64,000 nucleotides of DNA from Streptomyces actinomycinicus (GCF_016741775.1 NZ_JAERRK010000006.1:372001-436000); one strand, 5' to 3'. Shown: positions 26,981 to 36,347, numbered from the stretch's first letter. The notes: generated by a model from the letters alone, not told the origin. A program made the numbers and translations.

Positions 26981-27187
26981 ATGACCGCTCGCACCCCTGA
27001 TGCTGAGCCGCTGCTGACCCCGGCTGAGGTCGCCACGATGTTCCGCGTCGACCCCAAGACGGTCACGCGGTGGGCGAAGGCCGGGAAGCTTACTTCCATC
27101 CGTACGCTCGGCGGGCACCGCCGCTACCGCGAGGCCGAGGTTCGTGCCCTGCTTGCGGGTATCCCGCAGCAGCGCAGCGAGGCCTGA
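26981..27187 (+). CDS. bldC: Developmental regulator BldC (MerR-like)
   Basis: A 68-residue DNA-binding protein consisting only of a winged MerR-type helix-turn-helix: LLTPAEVATMFRVDPKTVTRWAKAGKLTSIRTLGGHRRYREAEVRALLAG. BldC binds direct repeats cooperatively and holds back entry into sporulation. Length and sequence match Streptomyces BldC essentially end to end. An excellent ribosome site GAGGAGG precedes the ATG. It has a long regulated leader and a strong U-tract terminator 150 bases downstream. Confidence 0.98.
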   Translation: MTARTPDAEPLLTPAEVATMFRVDPKTVTRWAKAGKLTSIRTLGGHRRYREAEVRALLAGIPQQRSEA

Positions 27188-27334
27188 ACAACTTCATAAC
27201 CGGGCAGAACGGTCGGTCCCCCAACCGGCCAGGGCGCCCGAAACCCTAGCTCCAAGCGACGCGGGACCTGCCCCAACAGGGCCCTCGCCCAGGCCGAAAG
27301 AACGTTGCAGGCAAGCTTCACAGGGTGCGTCGTC

Positions 27335-27374
27335 GATCGCGCTGGACTCCGCCGGGTCCAGCGCGATCTTTTTT
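27335..27374 (+). terminator. Rho-independent terminator after bldC
   Basis: 13-bp stem GATCGCGCTGGAC / GTCCAGCGCGATC, loop TCCGCCGG, then TTTTTT. This is the most classical terminator in the window. The 147 bases from the bldC stop to the hairpin hold no ORF I can support. Confidence 0.9.
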
Positions 27375-27647
27375 GTGCGCAGGCCGGGGGCGCCCAGCGG
27401 GGCTGTGCGCGTCCTTGTCGGACTCTGGGGAGGCCTGTCGGAACGGCTGTGCGGGACTCCTGAGAGCGGTGCAATTGCACATATTAAATTGACCAGTTGT
27501 AGGAAGGGGGTAAGTACCGCTGTTTTGAAAACTCATGCGGTGACTCCCGTCACACGACTGGGCGCTTGTTGCCCGCGCCGTCCGTGCGCTATTGGATCCG
27601 CCTCGCCCAGGGTCCCACGCGCGTACGGCCGTTGAGCCGGCCGGGGG
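27375..27647. other. Intergenic region with a low-GC island
   Basis: No gene seen. Bases ~27468-27540 form a marked AT-rich patch (CACATATTAAATTGACC). A promoter-like TTGACC (27489), 16-base spacer and TAAGTA (27511) point rightwards, yet nothing obvious on the plus strand follows within 500 bases. Confidence 0.4.
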
Positions 27648-27842
27648 TCACGCGGTGCGGGGGCTCTCGTCCTCGGGGGCGGCCTCCGGCTCGCCCTCCT
27701 GGCCGCGCGGACCGGCGGCCATCGCCAGCCGCAGCAGGCGGTGGCAGACGGGGCAGCGGCGGGTGAGGTGCCGGTAGGACGAGGCGGCCGACAGATGCGC
27801 CCTCAGAAGCGCCCGCGTCTCGTGCCTGACCGACGCCGCCAT
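27648..27842 (-). CDS. Small DUF6274-like protein with CPVCHRLLR motif
   Basis: A 64-residue protein: MAASVRHETRALLRAHLSAAS, then RHLTRRCPVCHRLLRLAM and an acidic, Pro-rich tail. The single CxxC within CPVCH could be half of a zinc or redox site. This arrangement recurs in Streptomyces as a small family of unknown function. The ATG at 27842 is chosen because GGAGGTGG lies ~4 bases upstream; the longer frame from 27926 lacks a site. Confidence 0.65.
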   Translation of the reverse strand: MAASVRHETRALLRAHLSAASSYRHLTRRCPVCHRLLRLAMAAGPRGQEGEPEAAPEDESPRTA

Positions 27843-28015
27843 ACGCCACCTCCGGGCCGCACGGGAGGAACGGGGTTCTGTTCCTTGGGTACCGGCGGAA
27901 TGTGACGCCGTCAAGGGCGCCGACACCGCCCCCGCGCGCCCCGCACGGACGGGAGGGCCCTCGGCGGGATGGGTGTGGATACGGCTGAGGCCCGCTTCCG
28001 GGCGTGGATACGACT

Positions 28016-28047
28016 GAGGCCCGCATCCGTTGTCGGATGCGGGCCTC
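28016..28047 (-). terminator. Terminator of tRNA-Asp copy 1
   Basis: 14-bp stem GAGGCCCGCATCCG with loop TTGT, 10 bases 3' of the minus-strand tRNA-Asp. A second partial copy (GAGGCCCGCTTCCGGGC) lies just beyond at ~27987. Confidence 0.8.
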
Positions 28048-28057
28048 GATCTCTATG

Positions 28058-28132
28058 CGGTCCTGACGGGATTTGAACCCGCGGCCTCCACCTTGACAGG
28101 GTGGCGAGCACTCCAAACTGCTCCACAGGACC
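28058..28132 (-). tRNA. tRNA-Asp (GTC), copy 1
   Basis: The acceptor GGTCCTG pairs with CAGGACC, the anticodon loop is CTGTCAA (GTC), the T loop is GTTCAAATC and the discriminator is G. It is identical to the copy at 34444-34518. Confidence 0.95.
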
Positions 28133-28227
28133 AGGTTTCGCGGCGCTTGCTTGCTGCGTTGCGCTGCGAGAAGGACTGTACAGGAGGGTGAGGGTCCTGG
28201 TCGAACTCACCCTCCGTACATGATCGA

Positions 28228-31200
28228 CTACGGTACGGCCGCGTCGATCGCCTTCACGATCCGCTTGTCGGAGACGGGGTACGCCGTGCCCAGCGCGTGG
28301 GCGAAATAGCTGACCCGCAGCTCCTCCAGCATCCAGCGGATGTCCAGGACTGAGGTGGGGACCGGCCGGCCCTGGGGGAGCTGTTCCAGGAGCCAGGCGT
28401 ACTCGTCCTGCATCTCGTGGACCTTCTCCATGCGGGTGGTGTCCCGCTGGACGTTCGTCGGCATCTGCTGCAGGCGCCGGTCCGCGGCCACCAGGTAGCG
28501 CATCAGGTCGGGAAGCCGTCGTATGCCCGCCCACGTCACGAAACCGGGCTTCACGAGGGCGTCCAGCTGCTTGCGGACGTCGGTGAGGTTGGCGAGCAGC
28601 ACCGGGCTGCTCACGGCCTTCAGACGGCGCTCACAGGCCTGCCAGGCGGCCAGGACCTGCTGCACCTGGGCGACCGTGCGGACCGTCGTGTCCACGATCT
28701 CCGCGCGCACCTTGTCGTACAGCTTCCGGTGCGACTCCTCGTCCCACGCCGGCCCGCCGAAGTCCTGGATCAGCTTGTCCGCCGCGGCCGTCGCACAGTC
28801 GTCGAACAGGGCCTGCATGGAGCCGTGCGGGTTCGCGGACAGGGCGAGCTTCTGCTGGTTCGTCAGCTTGTCCGAGGCGAACTTGCCCGGGTTGACCGGG
28901 ATGTTGCGCAGGATCAGCCGGCGGGTGCCCTTCCACATGGCCTCCGCCTGCTCGGCCTCCGTGTCGAACAGGCGGACGGAGACGGTGTCGCCGTCGTCCA
29001 CCAGCGCCGGGTAGGCCTTGACCGGCTGCCCGGCCCGGCGGGTCTCGAAGACCCGGGTGAGCGTGCCGATCGTCCACTCGGTCAGCCCACTGCGTTCCAG
29101 GGACTCGCCGCCCTCGCGGGACGCGGTGGCCGCCGCGGCCTGCGAGAGGGCCTTGCGGGCCTTGGGCTTCAGGCTCAGCTTCAGCGCCTCCAGGTCCTTG
29201 TCCTCGGCCAGCTTCCGGCGCCGCTCGTCCACGATCCTGAAGGTGACCTTCAGGTGGTCGGGGACCTTGGCCCAGTCGAAGTCGCCCGCCTCGAAGGGGA
29301 CGCCGACCATGCGCTTCAGCTCGCGGGCCATCGTGACCGTCAGCGGCTCCTGCAGGGGCACCGCCTTCTCCAGGAACGCCTTCGCGTAGTTCGGCGCCGG
29401 TACGTAGTGGCGGCGGACCGGCTTGGGGAGGGTACGGATCAGCTCCGTCACGACCTCCTCGCGCAGGCCCGGGATCTGCCAGTCGAAGCCCTCGTCGGTG
29501 ACCTGGTTGAGGACCTGGAGCGGGACGTGGACGGTCACGCCGTCGGCGTCCGCGCCCGGCTCGAACTGGTAGGTGACCCGGAACTTCAGCTCGCCCTGGC
29601 GCCAGGTGTCCGGGTAGTCGGCCTTGGTGACCGCCTCGGCCGACTCCCGGATGAGCATCTCGCGCTCGAAGTCCAGGAAGTCGGGCTGCTCGTGCCGCTT
29701 CCGCTTCCACCAGGAGTCGAAGTGGGCGCCGGACACGACGTGTTCGGGCACCCGCTGGTCGTAGAAGTCGAAGAGCGTGTCGTCGTCCACGACGATGTCC
29801 CGGCGCCGGGCCCGGTGCTCCAGCTCCTCGACCTCGCTGAGGAGTTTGCGATTGTCAGCGAAGAACTTGTGGTGGGTGCGCCAGTCGCCCTCCACGAGCG
29901 CGTTGCGGATGAACAGCTCGCGGGAGACCTCGGGGTCGATCCGGCCGTAGTTCACCTTCCGCTGGGCGACGATCGGGACGCCGTACAGCGTGACCTTCTC
30001 GTACGCCATCACGGCCGCCTGGTCCTTCTCCCAGTGCGGTTCGCTGTACGTCCGTTTGAGGAGGTGCCCGGCGACCGGCTCGACCCACTCGGGCTCGATC
30101 TTGGCGTTGACCCGCGCCCACAGCCGCGAGGTCTCCACCAGCTCGGCCGACATCACGAACTTCGGCTGCTTCTTGAACAGCGCCGAGCCGGGGAAGATCG
30201 CGAATTTCGCGTTGCGGGCACCCAGGTACTCGTTCTTGTTGCCGTCCTTCACGTCCTTCAGCCCGATGTGGGAGAGGAGGCCGGCCAGGAGCGACACGTG
30301 GATGCGGTCGCCGGGGGCGTCCGTGCCCGCCGACGGCTCGCTGACGTGCATGCCCATCTGCTTGGCGACCGTGCGCAGCTGGGTGTAGATGTCCTGCCAT
30401 TCGCGAATGCGCAGGAAGTTGAGGTACTCCTGCTTGCACATCCGGCGGAACGAGCTGGAGCCCCGCTCCTTCTGCTGCTCGCGGACGTACCGCCACAGGT
30501 TCAGATAGGCCAGGAAGTCGCTGGTCTCGTCCTTGAAGCGGGCGTGCTGCTGGTCGGCCTGGGTCTGCTTGTCGGCCGGCCGCTCGCGCGGGTCCTGGAT
30601 GGACAGCGCGGCGGCGATGACCATGACCTCGCGGACGCAGTCGTTCTTGTCGGCCTCCAGGACCATGCGGGCCAGGCGCGGGTCGACGGGCAGCTGGGCC
30701 AGCTTGCGGCCGGTGTCCGTGAGCCGCTTGCGGACGTCCTTCTGGGCCGGGTCCAGCGCGCCCAGTTCTTGCAGCAGCTGCACGCCGTCGCGGATGTTGC
30801 GGTGGTCCGGCGGGTCGATGAAGGGGAACTTCTCGATCTCGCCCAGGCCGGCCGCGGTCATCTGCAGGATGACGGAGGCCAGGTTGGTGCGGAGGATCTC
30901 CGCGTCGGTGAACTCAGGGCGGGCGAGGAAGTCGTCCTCGGAGTACAGCCGGATGCAGATGCCGTCGGACGTACGGCCGCAGCGGCCCTTGCGCTGGTTG
31001 GCGCTGGCCTGCGAGACCGGCTCGATCGGCAGCCGCTGCACCTTGGTGCGGTGGCTGTAGCGGCTGATCCGGGCGAAGCCGGGGTCGATGACGTACTTGA
31101 TGCCGGGGACGGTCAGGGAGGTCTCGGCGACGTTGGTCGCCAGAACGATCCTGCGTCCGGTGTGCGGCTGGAAGACCCGGTGCTGCTCGGCGTGGGACAG

Positions 31201-32184
31201 CCGGGCGTACAGGGGGAGCACCTCGGTGAACCTGTACTTCTTCTTCTCCAGGGCGTCCGCGGTGTCCCGGATCTCCCGCTCACCGGAGAGGAAGACGAGG
31301 ATGTCGCCCTGTCCCTCCCCCATCAGCTCCTCGACGGCGTCGGTGATGGCGGTGATCTGGTCCCGGTCGGCGTCCTCGGAATCCTCTTCGAGGAGCGGGC
31401 GGTAGCGCACCTCCACCGGGTAGGTCCGCCCGCTGACCTCGATGATCGGGGCGTCCCCGAAGTGCCGTGAGAAACGCTCCGGGTCGATGGTCGCCGAGGT
31501 GATGACGACCTTCAGGTCCGGGCGCTTGGGCAGCAGCTGGGCCAGGTAGCCCAGCAGGAAGTCGATGTTGAGGGACCGCTCGTGGGCCTCGTCGATGATG
31601 ATCGTGTCGTAGGCGCGCAGCTCGCGGTCGGTCTGGATCTCGGCGAGCAGGATGCCGTCCGTCATCAGCTTGACGTAGGTGGCGTCCGGGTTCACCTGGT
31701 CGGTGAAGCGGACCTTCCAGCCGACGGTCTCGCCGAGGGGGGTCCTCAGCTCCTCCGCGACGCGCTCGGCGACGGTACGGGCGGCGATACGACGGGGCTG
31801 GGTGTGCCCGATCATCCCGCGGACCCCGCGGCCCAGCTCCATGCAGATCTTCGGGATCTGGGTCGTCTTGCCGGACCCGGTCTCACCGGCGACGATGACG
31901 ACCTGGTGATCACGGATGGCCGCCGCGATCTCGTCCTTCTTCTGGCTGACGGGCAACTGCTCGGGGTAGCTGACGGCCGGCATGCGGGAGCGCCGCTCGG
32001 CCATCCGGACCTCGGCCTTGCCGATCTCGGCGTCGATCTCGGCGAGAACGGCGGCGCGTGCCTCCGGCTTGCGGATCTTGCGCGCGCCCTCCAGCCGCCG
32101 GCCGAGCCGGTGCGCGTCGCGCAGTGACAGCTCGGTCAGACGGGGGGCGAGGGCGCCGAGGGCGGGGGCGGGATGCGTAGACAT
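28228..32184 (-). CDS. hrpA: ATP-dependent RNA helicase HrpA (DEAH-box)
   Basis: A 1318-residue superfamily 2 helicase. Motif I GETGSGKTTQIPK (~100), Ia TQPRRIAARTVAERVA, II DEAH, III SATID, V TNVAETSLTVPGI and VI QRKGRCGR are all present. The helicase-associated and OB-like domains follow, then a long C-terminal domain beginning LAKVP/FRIVDERRRKLAEDKDLEALK and ending LEELRVSYFAHALGTAYPVSDKRI, typical of full-length HrpA (~1300 aa). It rescues stalled or collided ribosomes in E. coli; the same role here is by homology. Single gene with its own start; tRNA-Asp lies 95 bases downstream. Confidence 0.96.
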   Translation of the reverse strand: MSTHPAPALGALAPRLTELSLRDAHRLGRRLEGARKIRKPEARAAVLAEIDAEIGKAEVRMAERRSRMPAVSYPEQLPVSQKKDEIAAAIRDHQVVIVAGETGSGKTTQIPKICMELGRGVRGMIGHTQPRRIAARTVAERVAEELRTPLGETVGWKVRFTDQVNPDATYVKLMTDGILLAEIQTDRELRAYDTIIIDEAHERSLNIDFLLGYLAQLLPKRPDLKVVITSATIDPERFSRHFGDAPIIEVSGRTYPVEVRYRPLLEEDSEDADRDQITAITDAVEELMGEGQGDILVFLSGEREIRDTADALEKKKYRFTEVLPLYARLSHAEQHRVFQPHTGRRIVLATNVAETSLTVPGIKYVIDPGFARISRYSHRTKVQRLPIEPVSQASANQRKGRCGRTSDGICIRLYSEDDFLARPEFTDAEILRTNLASVILQMTAAGLGEIEKFPFIDPPDHRNIRDGVQLLQELGALDPAQKDVRKRLTDTGRKLAQLPVDPRLARMVLEADKNDCVREVMVIAAALSIQDPRERPADKQTQADQQHARFKDETSDFLAYLNLWRYVREQQKERGSSSFRRMCKQEYLNFLRIREWQDIYTQLRTVAKQMGMHVSEPSAGTDAPGDRIHVSLLAGLLSHIGLKDVKDGNKNEYLGARNAKFAIFPGSALFKKQPKFVMSAELVETSRLWARVNAKIEPEWVEPVAGHLLKRTYSEPHWEKDQAAVMAYEKVTLYGVPIVAQRKVNYGRIDPEVSRELFIRNALVEGDWRTHHKFFADNRKLLSEVEELEHRARRRDIVVDDDTLFDFYDQRVPEHVVSGAHFDSWWKRKRHEQPDFLDFEREMLIRESAEAVTKADYPDTWRQGELKFRVTYQFEPGADADGVTVHVPLQVLNQVTDEGFDWQIPGLREEVVTELIRTLPKPVRRHYVPAPNYAKAFLEKAVPLQEPLTVTMARELKRMVGVPFEAGDFDWAKVPDHLKVTFRIVDERRRKLAEDKDLEALKLSLKPKARKALSQAAAATASREGGESLERSGLTEWTIGTLTRVFETRRAGQPVKAYPALVDDGDTVSVRLFDTEAEQAEAMWKGTRRLILRNIPVNPGKFASDKLTNQQKLALSANPHGSMQALFDDCATAAADKLIQDFGGPAWDEESHRKLYDKVRAEIVDTTVRTVAQVQQVLAAWQACERRLKAVSSPVLLANLTDVRKQLDALVKPGFVTWAGIRRLPDLMRYLVAADRRLQQMPTNVQRDTTRMEKVHEMQDEYAWLLEQLPQGRPVPTSVLDIRWMLEELRVSYFAHALGTAYPVSDKRIVKAIDAAVP

Positions 32185-32261
32185 ACGCGATCCAGGATCT
32201 CACCCCGGCCGAAAAAGACGCGAACGATTTGACGACGGCCGCCGTTGGGCCACCGCCCCGG

Positions 32262-32582
32262 CTAGGGGGTGCGCTGGGCCGGCGGCGCGGGCGGGGCCGG
32301 CTCGGTGTACCGGCGGGCGGGACCGTCGCCGAGGGCGATGGACCTCGCCGTGTTGGAGACGGCCTTGATGCCCAGGTAGGCGGTGGTCATGCTGCTCACC
32401 GCGGTGAAGGCGGCGGTGAGGATGCCGACGATCACCGCCTTGTCGCCGTGGAGCTGCCACACGCCGAAGATCGCCACTCCGGCGATCGCAAGGTTGCTGA
32501 TGACGACCGCGAGCAGCCCGTAGCGGGCCCGGTCCTTCTCCAGGTCGGTATCCCGAATGGCTCTGGCCTCGTCCCGGCTCAT
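32262..32582 (-). CDS. Small two-helix membrane protein
   Basis: A 106-residue protein with two predicted membrane helices (LLAVVISNLAIAGVAIFGVWQL and AVIVGILTAAFTAVSSMTTAYLGI), a charged N-terminus MSRDEARAIRDTDLEKDRARYG and a Pro-rich tail. No known family recognised. The ATG at 32582 follows GGGGGAG; the frame from 32606 would add eight Gly-rich residues without a site. It lies upstream of hrpA on the same strand, 77 bases away. Confidence 0.65.
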   Translation of the reverse strand: MSRDEARAIRDTDLEKDRARYGLLAVVISNLAIAGVAIFGVWQLHGDKAVIVGILTAAFTAVSSMTTAYLGIKAVSNTARSIALGDGPARRYTEPAPPAPPAQRTP

Positions 32583-32651
32583 GTCTCCCCCACCGCCGAA
32601 CACCACGCTCGATCAGCCTGAACGTAGCGCCGGGCGAGCGTGGTGCCAAGG

Positions 32652-34274
32652 TCACCGGACGTCGACGTAGTCTTCCCTGCCGCTGCCCACGAAGTGCTTG
32701 CTGTCGGGATAGAGGAAGACGGGCACCCAGGTGCCGTCCTGCCGGGCCGTGAAGCCCTTGCTGAAGGAGCCGTTGCTCTTCGAGGTGACCGTGGACATCA
32801 CGTACCAGGTCTTCGCGCCCTTGGGCCGGAAGAGGATCTGCACCTTCTTGGCGCCGTACGCCTTCCACGTGGAGGAGCCGGCCGCGCGTTCCTGGAGCAC
32901 GCCCTTCACGGTGATCGTCCGGCCCTTGGTCACCGGCTCGGGGGAGGCGTTGGCGTCCTTGACCCGGGTGAGGGCCCGGTAGCGGTGCAGGCTGTTGCTG
33001 ACACCACCCTTGATGTCCTTGGTGGTGGAGCCGGCGTAGTGCAGTCGCCAGTAGCCGTCCGGGTAACCCGGCAGCTCCTCGACGACGAACTGGGCGCCGT
33101 TGCTGGTCTGCACGGTCTTCTTGGTGGTCCAGCCCGTCTTGCCGTCGGGCGAGTACTGGATGTCGACGGCGATCCGGTCATTGGTGTCGCGCCCGACCAG
33201 GTCGACACTGCCGGTGACGTCGAGCTGTGCGTACTTGTCCAGCTGAGCGGTGAACTCGCTGAACTTCGTCGTCGCGGTGACCGCCACGGTGATGTCGGCC
33301 GTGCTGTGCTGGGCGAAGGGCGTGTACGACGCGAAGGTCACCTCGTAGACGCTCTTGGGGCCGTACGGGGTCCGCACGAAGGAGAAGCGGCCGTTCGCGT
33401 CGGTGGTCGTGCCGACCGGGCTGCAGGTGGTGCACTCCTTGTAGTCCATCTCCAGCGGGATGCCGGGGAGCGGCTTCCACTCCTCGCCAATCTGGTACTG
33501 GAGCGTGCCGGTGACGTCGACCTTGTCGCCGGCCGTGACATGGAAGCTGCTCTTGTCGAGGACCAGCCGGGTCGGCGCGGCCTTCGGCCGGACATCGATC
33601 CAGGGGCTCGCGGCGAAGCCCAGCCCGCCGTTGTAGTCGGCGAAGACCCAGCCGCTCTGGGCCAGCCGGTGCGGGGCGGAGAAGTGACCGGCCTCGTCCG
33701 TGACGGCGGTCGCCTCCGCGCTCCCCCCGTCGAACGTGAGGTTCACGGTGGCGCCGGGCAGCGGCACGGTCTCGCGGGTGCTGGGGTCGCGGACGACCAT
33801 GTCGCCGCCGGCGGTGAAGGTCTGGTGCTCTATGTCCGGTTCGGCCGGCGTGACGGCGAAGCCGGTGAAGACGGGCTGCTTCTGGTAGTGCAGCGTGCCC
33901 GCGTTCTTCTCGACGGTGGTCTCGCCGTCGCTCTCCGTGGCCTCGATGTCGACGGTGTAGTCGCCGAGGGTGTCCAGGTGGATCGGCTGGGAGGCCCAGA
34001 CGGCGTCCCACGAGCTGTACTCGTACCGCTTGGTGAAGTCGCTGATCGTGGCCACGGGCTCGTCCGTGTCACTGCTGCCGACCGGGCGGAGCCTGGCCGT
34101 GATCTTGTCGATCCCGCCGCTGTAGTTCAGCCGTACGTCCAGGACGGACCAGTCGGACTGGTTGCTGGTCGCTTCCTTGACGTTCGGTCCCGCGGCGTGG
34201 GCGGTGCCGGGCAGGGTGAGCGTGGCGACGAGGACGGCGCCGGCCGTGACCATGCCTCTGGCGATCTGTCTCAA
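32652..34274 (-). CDS. Secreted multi-domain beta-sandwich (Ig-like) protein
   Basis: A 540-residue exported protein. The signal peptide MRQIARGMVTAGAVLVATLTLPGTAHA precedes the cut AHA-A. The mature part is a chain of beta-sandwich modules. One has the carboxypeptidase-regulatory pattern PGATVNLTFDGGSAEATAVTDEAGHFSAP, and another has KVDVTGTLQYQIGEEWKPLPGIPLEMDYKECTTC with GTTTDANGRFSF. The last repeats the RTITVKGVLQERAAGSSTWKAY.KKVQILFRPKGAKTWYVMSTVTSKSNGSFSKGF architecture seen in Streptomyces cell-surface proteins. No catalytic domain is present, so an adhesive or wall-binding role is likely (inference). It lies just downstream of the tRNA-Phe terminator. Confidence 0.8.
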   Translation of the reverse strand: MRQIARGMVTAGAVLVATLTLPGTAHAAGPNVKEATSNQSDWSVLDVRLNYSGGIDKITARLRPVGSSDTDEPVATISDFTKRYEYSSWDAVWASQPIHLDTLGDYTVDIEATESDGETTVEKNAGTLHYQKQPVFTGFAVTPAEPDIEHQTFTAGGDMVVRDPSTRETVPLPGATVNLTFDGGSAEATAVTDEAGHFSAPHRLAQSGWVFADYNGGLGFAASPWIDVRPKAAPTRLVLDKSSFHVTAGDKVDVTGTLQYQIGEEWKPLPGIPLEMDYKECTTCSPVGTTTDANGRFSFVRTPYGPKSVYEVTFASYTPFAQHSTADITVAVTATTKFSEFTAQLDKYAQLDVTGSVDLVGRDTNDRIAVDIQYSPDGKTGWTTKKTVQTSNGAQFVVEELPGYPDGYWRLHYAGSTTKDIKGGVSNSLHRYRALTRVKDANASPEPVTKGRTITVKGVLQERAAGSSTWKAYGAKKVQILFRPKGAKTWYVMSTVTSKSNGSFSKGFTARQDGTWVPVFLYPDSKHFVGSGREDYVDVR

Positions 34275-34301
34275 GAACCCCCCTCAGGGTTTCCGGGAAC
34301 G

Positions 34302-34340
34302 ACGAAACCCCCCTCCGACTGCTCGGGAGGGGGGTTTCGT
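34302..34340 (-). terminator. Terminator of the Glu-Asp-Phe tRNA operon
   Basis: 15-bp stem ACGAAACCCCCCTCC / GGAGGGGGGTTTCGT, loop of 9, directly 3' of tRNA-Phe. It also precedes the secreted-protein gene on the same strand, so that gene needs its own promoter within 28 bases or read-through. Confidence 0.85.
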
Positions 34341-34345
34341 TCTTG

Positions 34346-34419
34346 TGGCTGGGGCCGGGGTCGAACCGGCGACCTTCCGCTTTTCAGGCGGACGCTCGTA
34401 CCAACTGAGCTACCCAGCC
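34346..34419 (-). tRNA. tRNA-Phe (GAA)
   Basis: The acceptor GGCTGGG pairs with CCCAGCC, the anticodon loop is CTGAAAA (GAA), the discriminator is A, and CCA is not encoded. It is the last of a three-tRNA operon. Confidence 0.95.
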
Positions 34420-34443
34420 ACGGTGTTTCACGTGAAACACCAG

Positions 34444-34518
34444 CGGTCCTGACGGGATTTGAACCCGCGGCCTCCACCTTGACAGGGTGGCGAGCACTCC
34501 AAACTGCTCCACAGGACC
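34444..34518 (-). tRNA. tRNA-Asp (GTC), copy 2
   Basis: Identical over its length to tRNA-Asp at 28058-28132. It is the middle gene of the operon, with 24 bases to tRNA-Phe; that spacer contains the palindrome TGTTTCACGTGAAACA. Confidence 0.95.
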
Positions 34519-34554
34519 AAGCGTGCGTGCAACAGTGTCGCACACGGTGTTGCG

Positions 34555-34627
34555 TGCCCCCAACGGGATTCGAACCCGTGCTACCGCCTTGAAAGGGCGG
34601 CGTCCTAGGCCGCTAGACGATGAGGGC
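34555..34627 (-). tRNA. tRNA-Glu (TTC)
   Basis: The acceptor GCCCTCA pairs with TGGGGGC (one G-T pair and wobble tolerated), the anticodon loop is CTTTCAA (TTC), the T loop is GTTCGAATC and the discriminator is A. It is the first gene of the Glu-Asp-Phe operon. Confidence 0.93.
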
Positions 34628-34707
34628 TATCGGCCCGCCTGGGCGCTTCTCAGCGCGTCGGGGACGTGAGAAGCATATGGGATGGCGAGGGGTATCGCCA
34701 AAACGGT

Positions 34708-36264
34708 TTACGGCGAGGTGCTGGAGGAGGCGCGGGGCGGGGAGGGGGAGACACCGGCGGCACCGGGCTGGTTCTCCTCCGCCAGATGGCGGCTGACCTC
34801 GGCTGTCGTGAGACCGAGGCCCCCCAGCCTGATCGCGTCCCAGGCCTGGAGCCGGCGGCTGTCCCGGTCGAAGTAGAGGATCGAGGCCTCGATCGGAGCG
34901 GGGTACTTGCGCTCCACGGCCCGCAGCCCGCTGCCGCCGGTCGAGCCCTCCATCCGCAGCCGGGTGCCGAACGGCAGCATCTCCGTCCCTTCGTGGTGCA
35001 GGTGGCCGCAGAGCGCCAGCGGGACCAAGCCGTCCGTCTCCCTGGCGGCCGACGGCTCGTGCGCGACCGCCACGTCCACCGGGGTGCCGGCCGCCCGCTG
35101 GTCGCGCAGGGCGCTGGCCAGCCGGTCGCCCGCCAGCCGCTCGGACGCGTCACCGCCGGGCACCACCGAGCGGTCGGGCGTGAACTGCGGATCGCCCATG
35201 CCCGCGAACCGCAGTCCGGCGACCGTCTCCGCCCGGCCGTCGTCCAGGACGTGCACGTTCTCCATGCGCTCCAGATAGCGCTGGGTGGTCCGCGAGTCGT
35301 GGTTGCCCCGCACCCACACGTACGGCACGCCCAGGTCCCGGACCGGGTCCAGGAAGCCGTTCTCCGCCGCCGCGCCGTGGTCCATCGTGTCGCCGGAGTC
35401 GACGATCACGTCCACCTTGTACTGCTCCACCAGTGAGCCGACGATCTTCCAGCTCGCCGGGTTGAGGTGGATGTCCGACACGTGCAGGACCCGGATGGTG
35501 GAGGGGTCGGGCCGGTAGGCCGGGAGCGTGGACGTGACGTCGTAGAGCTTCGTCACGTTCGTCACCAGGCGCGCCAGCTCCTTCTGGTAGACGTCGAACT
35601 CCGTGACGATGCTGCGGGCGTTGCCGACCACCGAGGGTGCCGAGCTGAGCAGCCCGGAGAACCTCGGCTCCAGGACCGACTTCGGGTTCCAGGTGGCGTA
35701 CGCCGACGCGCCGGAGGCGGCCAGCAGGGCGAGCGCGAGCCCGCCGGCGGCCAGGGCCCGGCGCGGGCGCCGGTAGACGGCGAGACCCAGGGCCGTGGCC
35801 CCGGAGACCACGGCGACGCCGGAGCGTACGGCCAGGTCGAGCGTGCCGTGCTCGACGTCCCGGGCCACCTCGTCCTGGATGCCGGAGATCCGCTCGGGGT
35901 GGTCGACCAGGGCCTGGGCGCGCAGCGGGTCCAGCTGGTCGACGTTGACGTCCAGGCGGACCGGCGCCACATGGCTGTCCAGGGTGAGTGCGCCCAGCGG
36001 GGAGACGTTGATCTTCGTGCCGCCGGTGAGGGAGGGGCGCAGCGCCATCGTCGTGTCCATGGGTCCGACCGGGGCCCGGACATTGCCGACGATCAGCAGG
36101 CCCAGCCAGGCGCCGACGAGGACCACCGTGGTGAGCCCGAGGGCGCGCAGCCACGGCCGGGGGCGGGTGGCGAGTTCGAGGTCGGGGAGCGGGCGGGCGG
36201 GGCGGTTGCGCGGGTGGATCCGGTTCAGCAGGGTGCTCAGGGCTGCGACGGGGACGCGGGCCAT
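34708..36264 (-). CDS. Membrane-anchored metallophosphoesterase
   Basis: A 518-residue protein. Membrane helices lie near residues 40-60 (LTTVVLVGAWLGLLIVGNV) and ~165-215 (VAVVSGATALGLAVY, LAAGGLALALLAASGA). The catalytic domain has the calcineurin-like metal motifs: LHVSDIHLNP, VDSGDTMDHG, WVRGNHDSR, AVAHEP and LCGHLHHEGT. All metal ligands are present, so it should be active. The polarity of the two helices puts the phosphoesterase domain outside. The ATG at 36264 is chosen because MARVPVAALSTLLNR begins the conserved part; the frame could extend to 36423 but overlaps the divergent zincin gene. Family substrates vary (nucleotides, phospholipids). Confidence 0.82.
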   Translation of the reverse strand: MARVPVAALSTLLNRIHPRNRPARPLPDLELATRPRPWLRALGLTTVVLVGAWLGLLIVGNVRAPVGPMDTTMALRPSLTGGTKINVSPLGALTLDSHVAPVRLDVNVDQLDPLRAQALVDHPERISGIQDEVARDVEHGTLDLAVRSGVAVVSGATALGLAVYRRPRRALAAGGLALALLAASGASAYATWNPKSVLEPRFSGLLSSAPSVVGNARSIVTEFDVYQKELARLVTNVTKLYDVTSTLPAYRPDPSTIRVLHVSDIHLNPASWKIVGSLVEQYKVDVIVDSGDTMDHGAAAENGFLDPVRDLGVPYVWVRGNHDSRTTQRYLERMENVHVLDDGRAETVAGLRFAGMGDPQFTPDRSVVPGGDASERLAGDRLASALRDQRAAGTPVDVAVAHEPSAARETDGLVPLALCGHLHHEGTEMLPFGTRLRMEGSTGGSGLRAVERKYPAPIEASILYFDRDSRRLQAWDAIRLGGLGLTTAEVSRHLAEENQPGAAGVSPSPPRASSSTSP

Positions 36265-36347
36265 TGGTCCCGTATGCCCATGTCCCGGCGCGGATATGCG
36301 ACGGTTCCGCTCTCTCGTACGGGCCGTGCGTGCCCGACAATGTCGGT

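Noticed and set aside
28417..31470. 1017-residue plus-strand ORF opposite hrpA
   Set aside because: Shadow frame without domains; HrpA motifs are unambiguous on the minus strand.
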